Below, in pieces: positions 33,669 to 41,539 of a stretch of 64,000 bases of DNA (position 1 is the first letter of the stretch; every line of letters starts with the position of its first letter). The notes under the pieces were generated by a model that saw only the letters and a list, made by a program, of their open reading frames with translations, was not told where the DNA came from and made no database searches. The stretch covers positions 124,001 to 188,000 of the forward strand of contig CAWJWL010000004.1 of assembly GCA_963846565.1 (NCBI GenBank), read 5' to 3'. The position numbers and the translations under genes were made by a program. The stretch is from WHSW01 sp963846565 (lineage in GTDB: Bacteria > Actinomycetota > Thermoleophilia > Solirubrobacterales > 70-9).

Positions 33669-34835
33669 ATGGCCAACTACACGCTTCGAGTCCGCCGGCA
33701 GAAGCCCGCCGAGGCCGGCCAGGGTCTCGCCGAGCCGTACTGGGAGGACTTCGACGTCGACCTCGACCCGACGCTCTCGGTCCTCGACGGCCTGCTGCAG
33801 GCGCGCGACCGCGACGACGGCTCGCTCTCGGTCCGCTGCTCCTGCCGCGCCGCGATCTGCGGCTCCTGCGGGGTGAAGATCAACGGCGAGTCGACCCTTG
33901 CCTGCAAGACCCAGCTCGGTGAGGCGCAGCATGCCGCCGACCGCCATCCGCGTCCCTCGGCTGACAGCCATACGCCCGCAGGCGAAGCCGAGGACGTGGG
34001 GCAGGTGATTCTCGTGGAACCCATGGGGAACATGCCGGTGCTCAAGGACCTGGTGACGGACATGGAGTCCACCCACTGGACCAAGATCCGCCGGGTAACG
34101 CCGTGGCTGCTCGACGACGGCGACCCGCCGGAGCGCGAGCGCGTCGTCCCGGCCGAGTCGATGGTCGACATCACGCAGACGATCGCCTGCATCCAGTGCG
34201 GCGCCTGCGTGTCGGCCTGTCTCTCGCTGGAGGTCGACCCCGATTTCATCGGGCCCGCGGCGCTGGCGAAGGCGTACCGCTTCGTCGGCGACCCGCGCGA
34301 CGTCGAGGGTCGCGAGCGTCTGTACGACCTCGCCCAGGACCCGCACGGAATTTACGACTGCACGCACTGCTTCTCGTGCATCGACGCGTGCCCCAAGGGC
34401 GTCGCGCCGATGGACCAGATCATGCGCCTGCGCCGGGCCGCCGGCGACGAGGAGATCGCCGACAAGAACAACGGCCACAGCCACGAGATGGCCTTCGTCA
34501 AGATCATCGAGAAGAAGGGCACGCTGGACGAGTCACTGCTTTTGCAGGAGTCCTACGCGTTCGGAATCAAGGGGAAGCTGATCCCTAAGATGAGCGCGAT
34601 CAAGGGCCTCGTCGGCTCGCTGCCGACCGCGATCCGCGGGATCCGCACCGGCAAGATGCGCTCGCTCTCGAAGCTGATCCCCGGCGTCCACCCGAAGCTT
34701 CCAGGCGACGCCCAGGGCCAGGTGAAACGGATCTACGAGCACACCGAGGAACACTCGGAGGAGCTCAACCTCTACATCGTCGGCGAGGACGGCGATGCCG
34801 AGCCCGAGCCCGACGAAACGAAGGAGTTGGCATGA
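33669..34835 (+). CDS. Second succinate dehydrogenase / fumarate reductase iron-sulfur subunit, extended
   Basis: 388 residues, well above the usual ~250. The N-terminal 2Fe-2S domain has RCSCRAAICGSCGVKINGES and ACKTQ. The C-terminal cluster motifs are CIQCGACVSACLS and CTHCFSCIDACPKG, with four cysteines in the second, unlike the CTNTGECQAVCP of the other SdhB. That is the pattern of SdhB partners of SdhE-type subunits. About 28 residues (GEAQHAADRHP...GEAEDVG) are inserted directly after the fourth cluster cysteine; the DNA there contains an inverted repeat. A ~130-residue C-terminal extension is also present. The ATG start is chosen 2 bases after the flavoprotein stop. The stop overlaps the next gene. 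Confidence 0.88.
   Translation: MANYTLRVRRQKPAEAGQGLAEPYWEDFDVDLDPTLSVLDGLLQARDRDDGSLSVRCSCRAAICGSCGVKINGESTLACKTQLGEAQHAADRHPRPSADSHTPAGEAEDVGQVILVEPMGNMPVLKDLVTDMESTHWTKIRRVTPWLLDDGDPPERERVVPAESMVDITQTIACIQCGACVSACLSLEVDPDFIGPAALAKAYRFVGDPRDVEGRERLYDLAQDPHGIYDCTHCFSCIDACPKGVAPMDQIMRLRRAAGDEEIADKNNGHSHEMAFVKIIEKKGTLDESLLLQESYAFGIKGKLIPKMSAIKGLVGSLPTAIRGIRTGKMRSLSKLIPGVHPKLPGDAQGQVKRIYEHTEEHSEELNLYIVGEDGDAEPEPDETKELA
33955..33993 (+). repeat. Inverted repeat within the SdhB insert
   Basis: CCTCGGCT (33955-33962) and AGCCGAGG (33986-33993) form a perfect 8-bp stem with a 23-base loop. It lies inside the ~28-codon stretch that interrupts the normal iron-sulfur domain. A small palindromic element inserted in frame would look like this. 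Confidence 0.4.
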
Positions 34836-35734
34836 GCATGAAGCTGGCCTACTGGCCCGGCTGCGTATCGCGTGGCTTCACCCCCGAGCTGCACGGCTCG
34901 ATGTCGCTCGTCGCCGACAAGCTCGGGATCGAGCTGGTGACGCTCGATCGCGCCAACTGCTGCGGCGCCGGCGTGATCGCCGAGCACAACCAGGAGCTCG
35001 CCGACTCGCTCAACGCCCGCACGTTCGCGCTCGCCCAGTCGACCGGCCTCGCGATGATGAACATCTGCTCGACCTGCCAGGGCGCGCAGTCCGAGTGCCA
35101 GCAGCGCCTCGACGCGGACGCCGCCTACCGCGCCCACATCAACGAGCTGCTCGCGCCCGAGGGCCTCGAGTACCAGAAGGGCAAGGACGGCTTCGAGAAC
35201 AAGAACTTCCTCTGGGTCCTGGTCGAGGACTACGGCCTCGATCAGCTGAAGCAGAAGGTCGTGCGGCCGCTCGGCGGCCTGCGCGTCGGTCCGTTCTACG
35301 GCTGCTACGTGATCCGGCCGAAGGAGCGCCTCGGCTACGACGAGCACCCCGAGCGCGACCTCTACCTGGAGAAGGTGATCGAGGCGCTCGGCGGCGAGGT
35401 GGTCGAGTACGACGGCTCGCGCAAGTGCTGCGGCTTCCCCGTGATCACGATGAACAAGGACACCTCGCTGCGCCAGGCGGGCACGCACGTCGGCGACGCC
35501 CTCGACCAGGGCGCCGACTGCCTCGTCACCCCCTGCCCTCTCTGCCATCTGAACCTCGACATGCAGCAGCCGGAGGCGGCGAAGATCGTCAACCGCGATC
35601 TCGGGCTCGCCGTCCTCCACCTGCCCCAGCTCGTCGGCCTGGCGCTCGGCTACGAGCCGAGGGAGCTCGGGATGCGCAAGCACATCGCCAGCACCGGGTG
35701 GGTCGAGGAGCGACTCGCCGGCGTGCCGGTCTAG
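34832..35734 (+). CDS. SdhE / HdrB-like heterodisulfide-reductase-type subunit (two CCG domains)
   Basis: 300 residues containing two cysteine-rich CCG domains. The first has C11, C43-C44-G and C79-x-x-C82 (CSTC). The second has YGC, KCCGF and TPCPLC. This is the HdrB / SdhE signature, which binds non-cubane iron-sulfur clusters. In Sulfolobus and in Campylobacter-type enzymes such a subunit replaces the heme anchor. It would take electrons from the iron-sulfur subunit to a quinone or a thiol/disulfide carrier. No membrane helix is seen. The ATG overlaps the upstream stop by 4 bases (ATGA), so A2-B2-E form one operon. Confidence 0.88.
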   Translation: MSMKLAYWPGCVSRGFTPELHGSMSLVADKLGIELVTLDRANCCGAGVIAEHNQELADSLNARTFALAQSTGLAMMNICSTCQGAQSECQQRLDADAAYRAHINELLAPEGLEYQKGKDGFENKNFLWVLVEDYGLDQLKQKVVRPLGGLRVGPFYGCYVIRPKERLGYDEHPERDLYLEKVIEALGGEVVEYDGSRKCCGFPVITMNKDTSLRQAGTHVGDALDQGADCLVTPCPLCHLNLDMQQPEAAKIVNRDLGLAVLHLPQLVGLALGYEPRELGMRKHIASTGWVEERLAGVPV

Positions 35735-35745
35735 GGGTTCGGCGA

Positions 35746-35904
35746 ATGGCACACGAGGAGTTCAACGCCCCGCCGCCGCCGCCCGAGGTCGAGCAGGCCG
35801 CCCTGCTGGGTCACATCGAGGACGCGGTCAGCCTGTACATCAAGTTCACCGACGTGGAGCCCGAGGTCGCGCGCCAGGTCGTCGAGAAGCTCGCCGACGG
35901 CTGA
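35746..35904 (+). CDS. 52-residue protein at the end of the SdhE-type operon
   Basis: 52 residues, not recognised: a proline-rich N-terminus (FNAPPPPPEVEQ) and a helical remainder (LGHIEDAVSLYIKFTD, VEPEVARQVVEKLADG). It starts 11 bases after the SdhE-like stop. It is too hydrophilic to be a membrane anchor. Sulfolobus-type complexes contain a small fourth subunit (SdhF) after SdhE; this protein has the right position but no visible similarity. It could be a subunit or assembly factor. Confidence 0.6.
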   Translation: MAHEEFNAPPPPPEVEQAALLGHIEDAVSLYIKFTDVEPEVARQVVEKLADG

Positions 35905-35939
35905 CGTTCACGGGTTCAGGGGCGGCGCGACCTCTATGC

Positions 35940-35985
35940 TTGCCGCGGAGCGCCGGGAAGTCTGGTCGGCAAACGAGGTCTGACC
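35940..35985 (+). promoter_or_regulatory. Structured leader in front of nhaA, possible riboswitch-like element
   Basis: TTGCCG (35940-35945) pairs with CGGCAA (35967-35972) to close a 6-bp stem around a G-rich loop. GGTC (35964-35967), whose C is shared with that stem, can pair instead with GACC (35982-35985). That pairing would span the GAGG ribosome site (35975-35978) just before the ATG. The two helices are mutually exclusive, the layout of a translational switch. A -10-like TATGCT (35935-35940) sits at the 5' edge. Confidence 0.35.
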
Positions 35986-37365
35986 ATGCCGCCTAGCGAC
36001 AACTCTTCCGAACGCCGCATCGGCCGACGCTTCAAGCGTCCGTGGGTGCGCTCGAAGCGCCCGATCCCGCGCAAGGTCGTGCGGCCCTTGGAGCGCTTCC
36101 TGAACGAGGAGGCCGGGAGCGGTGGCCTGCTCCTCGCGGCCGCGGTTCTCGCCCTCGTGTGGAGCAACATCGATTCCAGCTCCTACGAGGAGTGGTGGAC
36201 CACGACGCTGTCGATCGATCTCGGCAGCCTGAAGTTCGACGAGGACCTGCGCCACATCGTCAACGACCTGTTGATGGCGGTGTTCTTCTACGTCGTCACG
36301 CTCGAGGTGAAGCGGGAGTTCCTGTTCGGATCCCTGCGGGAGCGGGCAACGGCCATGGTGCCGGTGGCGGCGGCGCTCGGGACGATGGTCGGCGGGGCGC
36401 TCGTCTACGTCGCGGTCAACATCGACGGCGGCGTCCTGCAGGGCTGGGCCGTGCCGATCGCGACGGACATCGCCTTTGCCCTCGCCGTGCTCGGGGTCGC
36501 CGGCCGGAGGGCACCGCCCGAGTTGCGCGCGTTCCTGCTCACGCTGGCGGTAGTCGACGATCTCGGCACGATCGCCGTGATCGCGGTCTTCTTCAGCGAC
36601 GGGATCTCGCTTGCGTGGCTCGGAGGGGCTGTGGCCGTGGCGTTCGGCGTCTTCGTCATGCAGCGCATCGGGATCCGCTACATGGCGGCCTACGTGATCG
36701 CGGCGGGGCTCTTGTGGATCACCGTGTTCGAGTCGGGCGTCCACGCGACGATCGCGGGCGTCGTGCTCGGCTTCCTGACCCCGGCCGTCGCCTTTCACCG
36801 GCGCGAGCCGGCGGCCGAGGAGATCGGCAACCGTCTCACCGAGATCAGCGAGAGCGCGAACGAGGAGATCAGCGAAGCGAACATGTGGGAGACGTCCCGG
36901 CTCGCCGGGGAGGCCGTGTCCCCGCTGGCGCGGATGGAGGGACAGCTTCATCCGTGGAGCGCGTTCGCGATCCTGCCCCTGTTTGCGCTCGCCAACGCGG
37001 GCGTCACGCTCTCGCCCTCCGAGCTCGGGGACGCGTTGACGAGCCAGGTCGGCCTCGGCGTCATTCTCGGCCTCGTGATCGGGGCACCCGTCGGGGGCAT
37101 CCTCCTGGCCTGGCTGGTCGTGCGGGCGACGCCGACCCGCCTGCCGGATGGCCTCGGCTGGTCCCACATCGCCGGCGTCGCTCCGCTCAAGGGCATCGGG
37201 TTCACGGTGGCGATCTTCATCTCCCTGCTCGCGTTCGACTCCACGCTTGCCCAGGAGCAGGCGAAGGTCGCGATCCTGATTGGCTCGACTCTCTCGGCGC
37301 TGATCGGCTACATGGCACTGCGGCTCGCCGTGCGCGCGTTCGGCACCGAGAAGGCGGACGGCTGA
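35986..37365 (+). CDS. nhaA: Na+/H+ antiporter NhaA
   Basis: 459 residues, 11-12 membrane helices. The core motifs of NhaA are present: MAVFFYVVTLEVKREFLFG, ATDIAFALAVLG, the ion-binding Asp pair in LTLAVVDDLGTIAVIAVFF and the late GIGFTVAIFISLLAFD. It exchanges external protons for cytoplasmic sodium across the membrane. The N-terminus has ~45 extra basic residues relative to the E. coli protein (RIGRRFKRPWVRSKRPIP), and a hydrophilic loop follows the middle helices (EPAAEEIGNRLTEISE). The ATG has GAGG at 7 bases. The next gene abuts the stop codon. Confidence 0.95.
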   Translation: MPPSDNSSERRIGRRFKRPWVRSKRPIPRKVVRPLERFLNEEAGSGGLLLAAAVLALVWSNIDSSSYEEWWTTTLSIDLGSLKFDEDLRHIVNDLLMAVFFYVVTLEVKREFLFGSLRERATAMVPVAAALGTMVGGALVYVAVNIDGGVLQGWAVPIATDIAFALAVLGVAGRRAPPELRAFLLTLAVVDDLGTIAVIAVFFSDGISLAWLGGAVAVAFGVFVMQRIGIRYMAAYVIAAGLLWITVFESGVHATIAGVVLGFLTPAVAFHRREPAAEEIGNRLTEISESANEEISEANMWETSRLAGEAVSPLARMEGQLHPWSAFAILPLFALANAGVTLSPSELGDALTSQVGLGVILGLVIGAPVGGILLAWLVVRATPTRLPDGLGWSHIAGVAPLKGIGFTVAIFISLLAFDSTLAQEQAKVAILIGSTLSALIGYMALRLAVRAFGTEKADG

Positions 37366-38631
37366 GTGGCCGTCGCCATCGCCACATTCCTGATCGCCCT
37401 CGCGCTGATCGCTTCCGAGCGGATCCACCGAACGAAAATCGCGCTCCTGGGCGCGGCGGTCGTCGTCCTGTTCACCGGCGACGCCTTCGACCAGGAACAC
37501 GCGATCGAGTCGATCGACTTCAACACGATCGGCCTCCTCGCGGGGATGATGATCCTCGTCTACCTGACCCAGCAGACGGGGATCTACGACTACATCGCGA
37601 TCCGCGCCGGTCAGATCTCGCGCGGCCGACCCCTTTATGTCGTCCTGGCGCTCGCCGGGACCACGGCGCTGCTCTCCGCCTTTCTCGACAATCTGACGAC
37701 GATCCTGCTCGTCGTCCCGATCACGTTCCTGCTCGCGGACGCACTCGACATCGACCCGATTCCGCTCGTGGTGATCGAGGTGATCGCGTCGAATATCGGC
37801 GGCACCGCGACCCTGATCGGGGACCCGCCGAACATCATCATCGCCGGCGCCACTGACCTGTCGTTCAACGACTTCATCGTCAATCTCGCCCCCGTCGTGC
37901 TGGTCGCCTTCGTCGCGGTGATCGCGCTGCTCTACGTGATCTACCGACCGCAGCTCCAAATCGAGGAGAAGAACCGGCGCCTGGTGATGGAGCTCGACGC
38001 CGCCGCATCCATCCGCGATTCGAAGGAGCTGCGGCGCACGGTCCCGGTGCTCGTCCTCACCGTGCTCGCCTTCTTCGCCCACCAGGCGCTTCACATCGAG
38101 CCGGCGACCGTGGCACTGACGGGCGCGGCCATTGGGCTCCTGGTGACGACGATCCCACTCGAGGAGGCGCTGTCGAAGATCGAGTGGCCGACGCTCTTCT
38201 TCTTCGTCGCCCTCTTCGTCATGGTCGGGGCACTCGAGGCGACAGGGGCGATCGGGGAGGTCGCGGACGCCGTCAAGGACGTGACCGGCGGCGACCGCAC
38301 CGCGGAGCTGTTCGGGGTGATGTGGACGGGCGCGATTGGCTCGGCCGTCGTCGACAACATCCCCTTCACCACGGCGATGATCCCCGTCGTCAACGAGCTG
38401 CTCGCCGGCCGGACGGACGATGCGTACTGGTGGGCCCTTTCGCTCGGCGCCTGCTTCGGCGGCAACGCGACGATCATCGCCGCAGCGGCGAACGTCGCCG
38501 CGGCCGGGCTCACCGAGCGGGCCGGTTCGCCGATCGGGTTCGTCAGCTTTCTCCGGATCGGGATCCCGGCGACACTGCTCTCACTCGTGATCGCAAGCGC
38601 CTACGTCGGCGTCAGATACATCATCCTCTGA
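37366..38631 (+). CDS. ArsB/NhaD-type ion transporter superfamily permease
   Basis: 421 residues, about 11 membrane segments with the two-fold repeat of the IT superfamily. Conserved pieces: FLDNLTTILLVVPITFLLAD followed by EVIASNIGGTATLIGDPPNI in the first half, and VDNIPFTTAMIP with LGACFGGNATIIAAAANV in the second. This matches ArsB, NhaD and the mammalian P protein. Because the gene directly follows nhaA (TGA then GTG with no gap), a Na+/H+ or anion antiport role is more likely than arsenite export; no arsR or arsC lies near. GTG start. Confidence 0.87.
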   Translation: MAVAIATFLIALALIASERIHRTKIALLGAAVVVLFTGDAFDQEHAIESIDFNTIGLLAGMMILVYLTQQTGIYDYIAIRAGQISRGRPLYVVLALAGTTALLSAFLDNLTTILLVVPITFLLADALDIDPIPLVVIEVIASNIGGTATLIGDPPNIIIAGATDLSFNDFIVNLAPVVLVAFVAVIALLYVIYRPQLQIEEKNRRLVMELDAAASIRDSKELRRTVPVLVLTVLAFFAHQALHIEPATVALTGAAIGLLVTTIPLEEALSKIEWPTLFFFVALFVMVGALEATGAIGEVADAVKDVTGGDRTAELFGVMWTGAIGSAVVDNIPFTTAMIPVVNELLAGRTDDAYWWALSLGACFGGNATIIAAAANVAAAGLTERAGSPIGFVSFLRIGIPATLLSLVIASAYVGVRYIIL

Positions 38632-38644
38632 GGGAGGAGACCCC

Positions 38645-39109
38645 ATGCCCGACTCAATCGTCAAGGAAGCCATCCGCGAGATCACGCCGCTCGGCGCCGA
38701 TGAGCAGGTCGGGCCGGCGGCGCGGAAGGTGATCGAAGCCGGCCTGCCAGCCCTCCCGGCGGTGGACAACGGCAAGTTCGTCGGCATCTTCGGCGAGCGC
38801 GAGTTCATGGCGGCGCTCTTCCCCGGCTACGTGCGCGAGCTCGCCTCTTCGGCGATGATCGGCCGCTCGATCGACGACGCGATCGAGCGCCGCGAGGGCT
38901 GTCGCCTCGAGCCGATCCGGACGTATCTGACCACGGACCATGTCCTCGTCGAGGACCAGTACTCGGACACCCAGCTCGCCGAGCTGTTCCTGCATCACCG
39001 AGTGCTGATCATCCCGATCGCGACGGAGGGTCGGGTGCACGCCGTCGTCACGCGCGCTGACTTCTTCCGCGGCCTTGCGGCAAAGCTCGGCCAGTTCAGC
39101 GACGTCTGA
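38645..39109 (+). CDS. CBS-domain pair protein
   Basis: 154 residues: two CBS motifs (about 10-60 and 100-150), with VDNGKFVGIFGEREFM in the first and IATEGRVHAVVTRADFF in the second, joined by a ~40-residue linker. Such pairs bind AMP/ATP or other adenosine ligands and gate transporters. The ATG has a strong GGGAGGAG site and begins 13 bases after the permease stop, making it the third member of the nhaA operon. A regulator of one of the two transporters is the likely role. Confidence 0.85.
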   Translation: MPDSIVKEAIREITPLGADEQVGPAARKVIEAGLPALPAVDNGKFVGIFGEREFMAALFPGYVRELASSAMIGRSIDDAIERREGCRLEPIRTYLTTDHVLVEDQYSDTQLAELFLHHRVLIIPIATEGRVHAVVTRADFFRGLAAKLGQFSDV

Positions 39110-39184
39110 GCCGGAAGCGAATCAGCCGAGCTGCCGCGGTGTCGCCGGCGACCCGGCGAATGAACGCATGGCCGCGCGAGCCCA

Positions 39185-41527
39185 TCAGCCGGCGTCCTCA
39201 ATGGTCCAGTCGGCGTAGGTGCCGCAGAGGGCCCGGCCATCCGCTTCGACCGCACCCGCGGCCGGCGAGAGCGCGAGCTGCCCGAGGTGCGCGGTCGAGT
39301 GGGCGCCGAGCAGACGCCCGGCGAGCGGCAGATCTTCGACCGAGGCGCTGATCCGCGCCACGGCCGGGGCGTCGGTGAGCACCTTGCCCGCCGGCCAGAA
39401 GGGGGCGGTGCCGCGGTAGTCAAGGTTTCCGGGCAGCTCCTCGAGCTCGATCGTGTTGCTGCTCGGCGTGGCGATATCGAGGGTCACGGGCCTCGTCGAG
39501 TCGTAGCGCAGTGAGACGAGCCAGTCGCCGCGGGGCAGGTCGAACGCGATCGTCGCAGGGTCGTCGCCGCCTTCGATCGTCGCGGCCGACCACTCCGAGG
39601 CCGGCACGGTGAAAGGCTCCATCGGGAACGTCGCGCCGGTGAGGCGATCGGGCCGCGTGCAGCTCAGCGGCCCACCGGGCTCCGGTCCCGTTTCGGCGGG
39701 CTGCCGGTCGAGGACTTCCTCTCCTCGGCCCCGCCGCCAGAGGGCGTAGCCGGCGGTCTCCTCGACGATCTCGTAACCCGGCGGCGGGCCGCTCGCATAG
39801 CCGGCCCGGGTCGTGAGCACGTAGGGGAACTCGGCGAGCGTTTCACCGTCCACGGCGTCGAAGTCGAACTTCGACCCCACGTCATCGAGTTCGAAGTTGG
39901 GTTCGACGAAGCAGTCCCGGCAGCCGTAGAAGTTCCGCAGATGAGTGAACGGCCGCGAGCCGCGCAGCTCGTACAGGATGAAGTTGTCGCGGCCGAGAAA
40001 GAGCAGTTTCTCGCCCTCGACCAGGGGACGGATCTTTGCAAGCTCTTGCATGTGGTCCTCGGGGGCGACGGGCGCCTGGCGCAGGATGAGGAAGCTCGAG
40101 ACGGCGGTGGCCAAGGCGACCGCGGCGGCGAGCGCCGTCAGTGCGCGCGTCCGGACGACCAGCAGGCCGCCGAGGATCACCAGCGTGATCAGCGGGGCGA
40201 GGATCGCGATCGCCTTCGCCGACGTGTACACGGTGCCCCAGGCGCGGGCGAAGACGTAGAGCCCCACCGCCGCGAGGAGAGCGGCGGGAATCGCGGACCC
40301 ATGCCGGTGGATCCAGCGCGGCAACGCGAGCACCAGCCCGACGAGCCCGACGAGCGCACCGGCGTAGAAGGCTGCGGCTGGCAGGCTGCCGGCGCCCGCC
40401 GGGAGCCGGAACTCGCTCGTCGGCCAGATCCCGAGCGCCGTCAGCGGGGAGACCTGCTCGCGCAGGTTGCCGAGCCCGCCCTCGTTCGCCGTGTCCGGGT
40501 CGAGGGCGCGGAAGTCCTTGAAGTCGAGGAGGCGCGGCATCTCCGGCGCGATCAGGATCAGCAGGGCGACCACGCCGATGCCCGTGGCAATCAGCGTGCC
40601 GCGATCGATGCGCATCCCGCGGACCATCTCGATCGCGCCCCAGGCGATCGCTGTTCCCGCAAGCCAGGCGACCCCGGGGAACGAGTAGACGTACACGGTT
40701 CCCGCGGCGAGCACGCCCAGCGCAACCGCATCGCGCGCCCCCTTCACCCGCCCGAGCAGGAGCGCGAACGCGAGCAGAAAGAGCGCGAGGATCGGCTCCT
40801 TGAACGCCTCCTGCGCGAGGTACGCCGCGGCCATGTAGGGCAAAGAGACCACGACGGCACAGAGCGCCCGCGGCCAAGGCCGCAACCCCCCAAGCGCCTC
40901 GAATGCCACCAGCGCCGTGAGCATCGGAATCGCCAGCACCAACCCCGCGAACACATCGATCGAGCTCACATGGAGAAGCGTCGAGAGCCCTGCGACCAAC
41001 GCATGCGGCCCAAGCGGATATCCCTGGTCGATGAACACCGGCTCGGGCCGGAACCGCTCGTCGATCCAATCCGCGATCAGCAGATGAGAGGCCATGTCGT
41101 CGTTCACCAGGCCAACGCCCAGGATCCCGACGGCCCCGGCTGCAATGAAGGGCAACGCAGCAAAGGCGGCCGCCAGGACCCCAGCTCCGAGAGCGGGGCC
41201 GAGACGCAAGAGGCCCGAAGGAGACGCTTCGCAATCCATGCTCGCGCAGTCCTCTCCATGCTGTGGAGCCTCCTTCGGACCTCCACCACCCCGACCCCGC
41301 CACGCAATCGTGGCGGCGGACACAGCCAGAAGGAGGCCAACGCAGGTAGCGATCGCGGTGCCACGTGCGTCGAGAGATGCGGCAATGCCGGTGAGGACCA
41401 GGATCAGGGCAAGCCCCACCGGCCCGGCCAGCCAGGTCCACCCGCGACCGCAGCACAACAGAACCGCCTGGCCTAAAAGCAACGACCCCGCGACGATCAG
41501 AATCGCCGAAGCGATCGCGGCAAGCAT
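39185..41527 (-). CDS. Large polytopic membrane protein (GT-C glycosyltransferase-like)
   Basis: 780 residues. The first ~500 residues hold about 12-14 membrane helices; the remaining 280 are soluble and beta-rich. An early loop between helices has NDDMASHLLIADW, an acidic loop reminiscent of the Asp-Asp/Asp-Glu in GT-C enzymes that use polyprenyl-phosphate sugars. Later FIDQGYPLGPHAL resembles loops of DUF-type mannosyl/arabinosyltransferase homologues. No exact family is recognised. The soluble C-terminus has PFWPAGKVLTD-type strands and may be outside the cell. The ATG at 41525-41527 lies 12 bases after the stop of the upstream LLM gene, suggesting cotranscription. Confidence 0.65.
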   Translation of the reverse strand: MLAAIASAILIVAGSLLLGQAVLLCCGRGWTWLAGPVGLALILVLTGIAASLDARGTAIATCVGLLLAVSAATIAWRGRGGGGPKEAPQHGEDCASMDCEASPSGLLRLGPALGAGVLAAAFAALPFIAAGAVGILGVGLVNDDMASHLLIADWIDERFRPEPVFIDQGYPLGPHALVAGLSTLLHVSSIDVFAGLVLAIPMLTALVAFEALGGLRPWPRALCAVVVSLPYMAAAYLAQEAFKEPILALFLLAFALLLGRVKGARDAVALGVLAAGTVYVYSFPGVAWLAGTAIAWGAIEMVRGMRIDRGTLIATGIGVVALLILIAPEMPRLLDFKDFRALDPDTANEGGLGNLREQVSPLTALGIWPTSEFRLPAGAGSLPAAAFYAGALVGLVGLVLALPRWIHRHGSAIPAALLAAVGLYVFARAWGTVYTSAKAIAILAPLITLVILGGLLVVRTRALTALAAAVALATAVSSFLILRQAPVAPEDHMQELAKIRPLVEGEKLLFLGRDNFILYELRGSRPFTHLRNFYGCRDCFVEPNFELDDVGSKFDFDAVDGETLAEFPYVLTTRAGYASGPPPGYEIVEETAGYALWRRGRGEEVLDRQPAETGPEPGGPLSCTRPDRLTGATFPMEPFTVPASEWSAATIEGGDDPATIAFDLPRGDWLVSLRYDSTRPVTLDIATPSSNTIELEELPGNLDYRGTAPFWPAGKVLTDAPAVARISASVEDLPLAGRLLGAHSTAHLGQLALSPAAGAVEADGRALCGTYADWTIEDAG

Positions 41528-41539
41528 CGGCGGATTGTT

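Noticed and set aside
37366..38631. Calling the permease an arsenite pump
   Set aside because: No ars regulator, reductase or ATPase nearby, and the fold is shared by several ion transporters.
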